Source: an uncultured Lachnospiraceae bacterium (lineage in GTDB: Bacteria; Bacillota; Clostridia; Lachnospirales; Lachnospiraceae). Taken from it: a stretch of 7,460 nucleotides of DNA. This document shows, in pieces, positions 6,117 through 7,460 of this stretch. The position numbers and the translations under genes are program-made. The number at the start of each line of letters is the position of its first letter. The stretch's first letter is position 1. The stretch is from the NCBI GenBank assembly GCA_934320895.1, contig CAKRFY010000059.1:1-7460 (forward strand), written 5' to 3'. The notes under the pieces are model-generated. The model was not told where the DNA came from, made no database searches, and saw only the letters and a program-made list of their open reading frames with translations.

Positions 6117-6133
6117 AAAGTTGTAAAGTGGTG
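6117..6133. repeat. Terminal inverted repeat of the IS remnant (transposase 5' side)
   Basis: AAAGTTGTAAAGTGGTG, the exact reverse complement of 5609-5625. On the minus strand it precedes the leader and start region of the transposase. Confidence 0.8.
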
Positions 6134-6161
6134 TATATTTTTAACAAACATAAAATTGCAT

Positions 6162-6206
6162 AAAAAAAGACCATCAACCCACCAATCTTAGCAGGTTAAC
6201 GGTCTT
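6162..6206 (-). terminator. Strong rho-independent terminator
   Basis: Minus-strand AAGACCGTTAACC (6194-6206) pairs with GGTTGATGGTCTT (6167-6179): 13 pairs including two G-U, loop of 14 nt, followed by a run of seven T (6162-6168, overlapping the last stem bases). It follows the short coding tail ending at 6266 and is the best terminator in the window. It ends ~29 bases from the IS remnant. Confidence 0.85.
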
Positions 6207-6265
6207 AATTATTTTATTTCATCCATAGATCATCTTAATGAAAATCTACTATTTTTCAGCCAATA

Positions 6266-6376
6266 TTATTTAGCTGCTTTCTCAGCAATTGCTGCCTGTG
6301 TGGTGGTGGTACACCCGTGAGTCATTGAAATAGAATTTTCAAGTTGATTTGTAATTAAAACCATAACTTCATAATA
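6266..6376 (-). pseudogene. Orphan C-terminal coding tail (36 codons), unidentified
   Basis: An open stretch after a TGA reads YYEVMVLITNQLENSISM, then THGCTTTTQAAIAEKAAK and stops at 6266-6268. The ending (alanine/lysine-rich helix, charged, then a stop 60 bases before a strong terminator) looks like the C-terminus of a real protein. Neither Met in it has a ribosome site, so it is more likely the tail of a deleted gene than a small gene. I do not recognise the parent family. The alternative is a small unannotated peptide starting at the Met at 6362-6364 or later. Confidence 0.35.
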
Positions 6377-6469
6377 TCAAAATAACATTAAAAATTTACG
6401 GAACAATTAATGAAAATTCAACAAACTCATGGAAATACTATAATATTACAAATGATAACTCTTTAACAT

Positions 6470-7369
6470 TCAACTTTCGCTATCATTTACTATATCGTAA
6501 AGTAGGAAAAAAATATCTTCCAATCTCAGCTTCTCAAATTCAGCATACTCGCCTAATGGTGACACTTCCGAAGAAAAACTTGTAAACAATGCATTTAATA
6601 GCTTCTCTTTCAACTTATCATAACCAATTTTATACGATTTTTGAAATATTTTTTCTTCTAAGTAAAATTTTTGATATAAAGCAAATGCACTTATGAAAAT
6701 ATCTCTCAGCTTAATCTTTGTAAGCTTATCATCAATATTTTCAATCTCGGTGCAAAAATATGATGTTTCATAAATCTGTGTGTGTATTAATGCTTTTCCA
6801 AATTCAGCTATAAAATCTACCATATTATCCTTTGTAATATTATCATCAAATAAACGATAATGACTTTGCCGAAAAAATATTTCCTTTATATCAGCTATAA
6901 AATTCCTATTATTATTTTCACAACCTTCAATTAAACTGCATTTATTTAACTTTTCAATAAAATCATATCTAAACCAATACATATTGCCAAAGCTAAAAAA
7001 TAAATTTGATAAATCTCCATATTGCTTTTTCAACATACTATATTGCTTATAATTAAGCGGAATTGCTGTCTGTCTATGAGGCTCATGAAGATTTAAATGT
7101 AAATATTCAGCCCCTTCATGTGGAAAATCAATTCTCAAACAATAACGGTCACTATTTTCTAATGCAAAAAATATTTTCATTCCTGTTGTTTTTCTAATCC
7201 CGTGTCTTATGACTCCAGCAGAAATTGCGGAATCTATTTCAATTTTTTCAATCCTCGAATTAGCTAACATTTCCTTAAAAATAAGCAATATGTTTTTAGC
7301 AATCTTACTTACATAAACTGGATATAACTTTGAACTTTCCATAAGTAATAATATAGCTTGAATTTGCAT
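6470..7369 (-). CDS. Hypothetical protein, AT-rich gene of unknown function
   Basis: The frame is open from a GTG at 7387 (305 residues), but the ATG at 7369 has AGGA nine bases upstream, giving 299 residues (MQIQAILLLMESSK), chosen here. No signal peptide or clear membrane helix; the N-terminus is mildly hydrophobic and helical. The best-conserved-looking part is at ~55-110: RHGIRKTTGMKIFF, then RIDFPHEGAEYLHLNLHEPH with several His and acidic residues (H84, E85, H91, H95, E96, H98), followed by a Phe/Tyr-rich stretch (~123-137) and a long helical, Lys/Glu-rich C-terminal half. The His/Glu clustering could be a metal or active site, but no family motif was matched. Base composition looks AT-richer than the oxidoreductase and HD-GYP genes, which suggests acquired DNA. 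It is transcribed away from the promoter at the window end; no clear terminator follows it. Confidence 0.7.
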   Translation of the reverse strand: MQIQAILLLMESSKLYPVYVSKIAKNILLIFKEMLANSRIEKIEIDSAISAGVIRHGIRKTTGMKIFFALENSDRYCLRIDFPHEGAEYLHLNLHEPHRQTAIPLNYKQYSMLKKQYGDLSNLFFSFGNMYWFRYDFIEKLNKCSLIEGCENNNRNFIADIKEIFFRQSHYRLFDDNITKDNMVDFIAEFGKALIHTQIYETSYFCTEIENIDDKLTKIKLRDIFISAFALYQKFYLEEKIFQKSYKIGYDKLKEKLLNALFTSFSSEVSPLGEYAEFEKLRLEDIFFLLYDIVNDSES

Positions 7370-7417
7370 GAATGAAATTCCTGTCACTAGTATAATCCAC
7401 TTTAAATAACAAACTAT

Positions 7418-7460
7418 TTTAATTCACATTCCTATTATGGTATAATTGAACCATCGGAGG
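7418..7460 (+). promoter_or_regulatory. Promoter and ribosome site of a gene starting just past the window
   Basis: TTTAAT (7418-7423), 17-base spacer, perfect TATAAT (7441-7446), then GGAGG at the last five bases. Transcription from ~7453 would give a very short leader. The start codon would fall within about the next 5-12 bases outside the window. It is divergent from the hypothetical gene at 6470-7369. Confidence 0.6.
7437..7454. promoter_or_regulatory. Possible operator dyad over the -10 box
   Basis: ATGGTATAATTGAACCAT is a dyad with perfect 5-bp outer arms (ATGGT/ACCAT) and seven of nine positions symmetric overall. It covers the -10 box and start point, where a repressor would block the promoter. 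It may be autoregulatory for the gene beyond the window; no protein is identified. Confidence 0.3.

Larger units (their letters stand above)
5609..6133 (-). mobile_element. Internally deleted insertion-sequence remnant (~525 bp) with both terminal repeats
   Basis: Bounded by exact 17-bp inverted repeats (5609-5625 and 6117-6133). Flanking hexamers TGTATT (5603-5608) and TATATT (6134-6139) differ at one position and may be an old target duplication. Inside are, in minus-strand order, the leader with a -10 box and an inverted repeat, the first ~45 codons of a transposase, and its last ~95 codons, with the centre missing. It cannot encode an active transposase, but with both ends intact could still be moved in trans by a full-length relative. 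Its transposase resembles long DDE transposases of the broad IS4-like group; the exact family is not certain. Confidence 0.75.

Overview
The window is AT-rich DNA, with AGGAG-type ribosome sites, uncoupled small operons and transposon debris. Protein resemblances (a DUF3427-type helicase, a Cys-rich U32-like protein, an IS transposase tail and a Cache/HD-GYP receptor) suggest a gut Clostridia member of the Lachnospiraceae type (Roseburia/Agathobacter-like). That placement is inference from recalled family resemblance, not from a search.

Left edge (1-1309): the N-terminus of a DUF3427-type helicase gene is cut off at codon ~114 by a palindromic sequence resembling the end of an IS200/IS605-type element. 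Facing away from it is a small secreted Thr-rich protein (718-1113) with an extended -10 promoter and a structured leader. A perfect 15-bp inverted repeat separates it from the convergent gene to its right.

Middle (1310-5600), all on the minus strand: transcription appears to start at a promoter at 5570-5598. It runs through a Gfo/Idh/MocA oxidoreductase and a U32-peptidase-like Cys-rich protein to a weak terminator near 3355-3384. Next comes a 633-residue membrane receptor, dCache - HD-GYP - REC. It carries a complete amino-acid-binding dCache signature, an intact c-di-GMP phosphodiesterase HD-GYP site and a C-terminal receiver with all key residues. Just upstream of it is a tiny ORF (seven codons) with its own ribosome site.

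Right part (5609-7460): a decayed insertion sequence of ~525 bp keeps both 17-bp terminal inverted repeats and a start-codon-sequestering inverted repeat, but its transposase has a large internal deletion and a frameshift. Next to it are a strong minus-strand terminator and an orphan C-terminal coding tail, then an AT-rich gene of unknown function (6470-7369, minus). At the very end a plus-strand promoter with an overlapping dyad and a GGAGG ribosome site announce a gene starting just outside the window.

I see no CRISPR array, tRNA, rRNA or obvious defence operon. The most interesting items are the amino-acid-sensing c-di-GMP phosphodiesterase with inverted domain order, the U32-like Cys cluster protein, the unknown AT-rich gene with its divergent regulated promoter, and the IS remnant.
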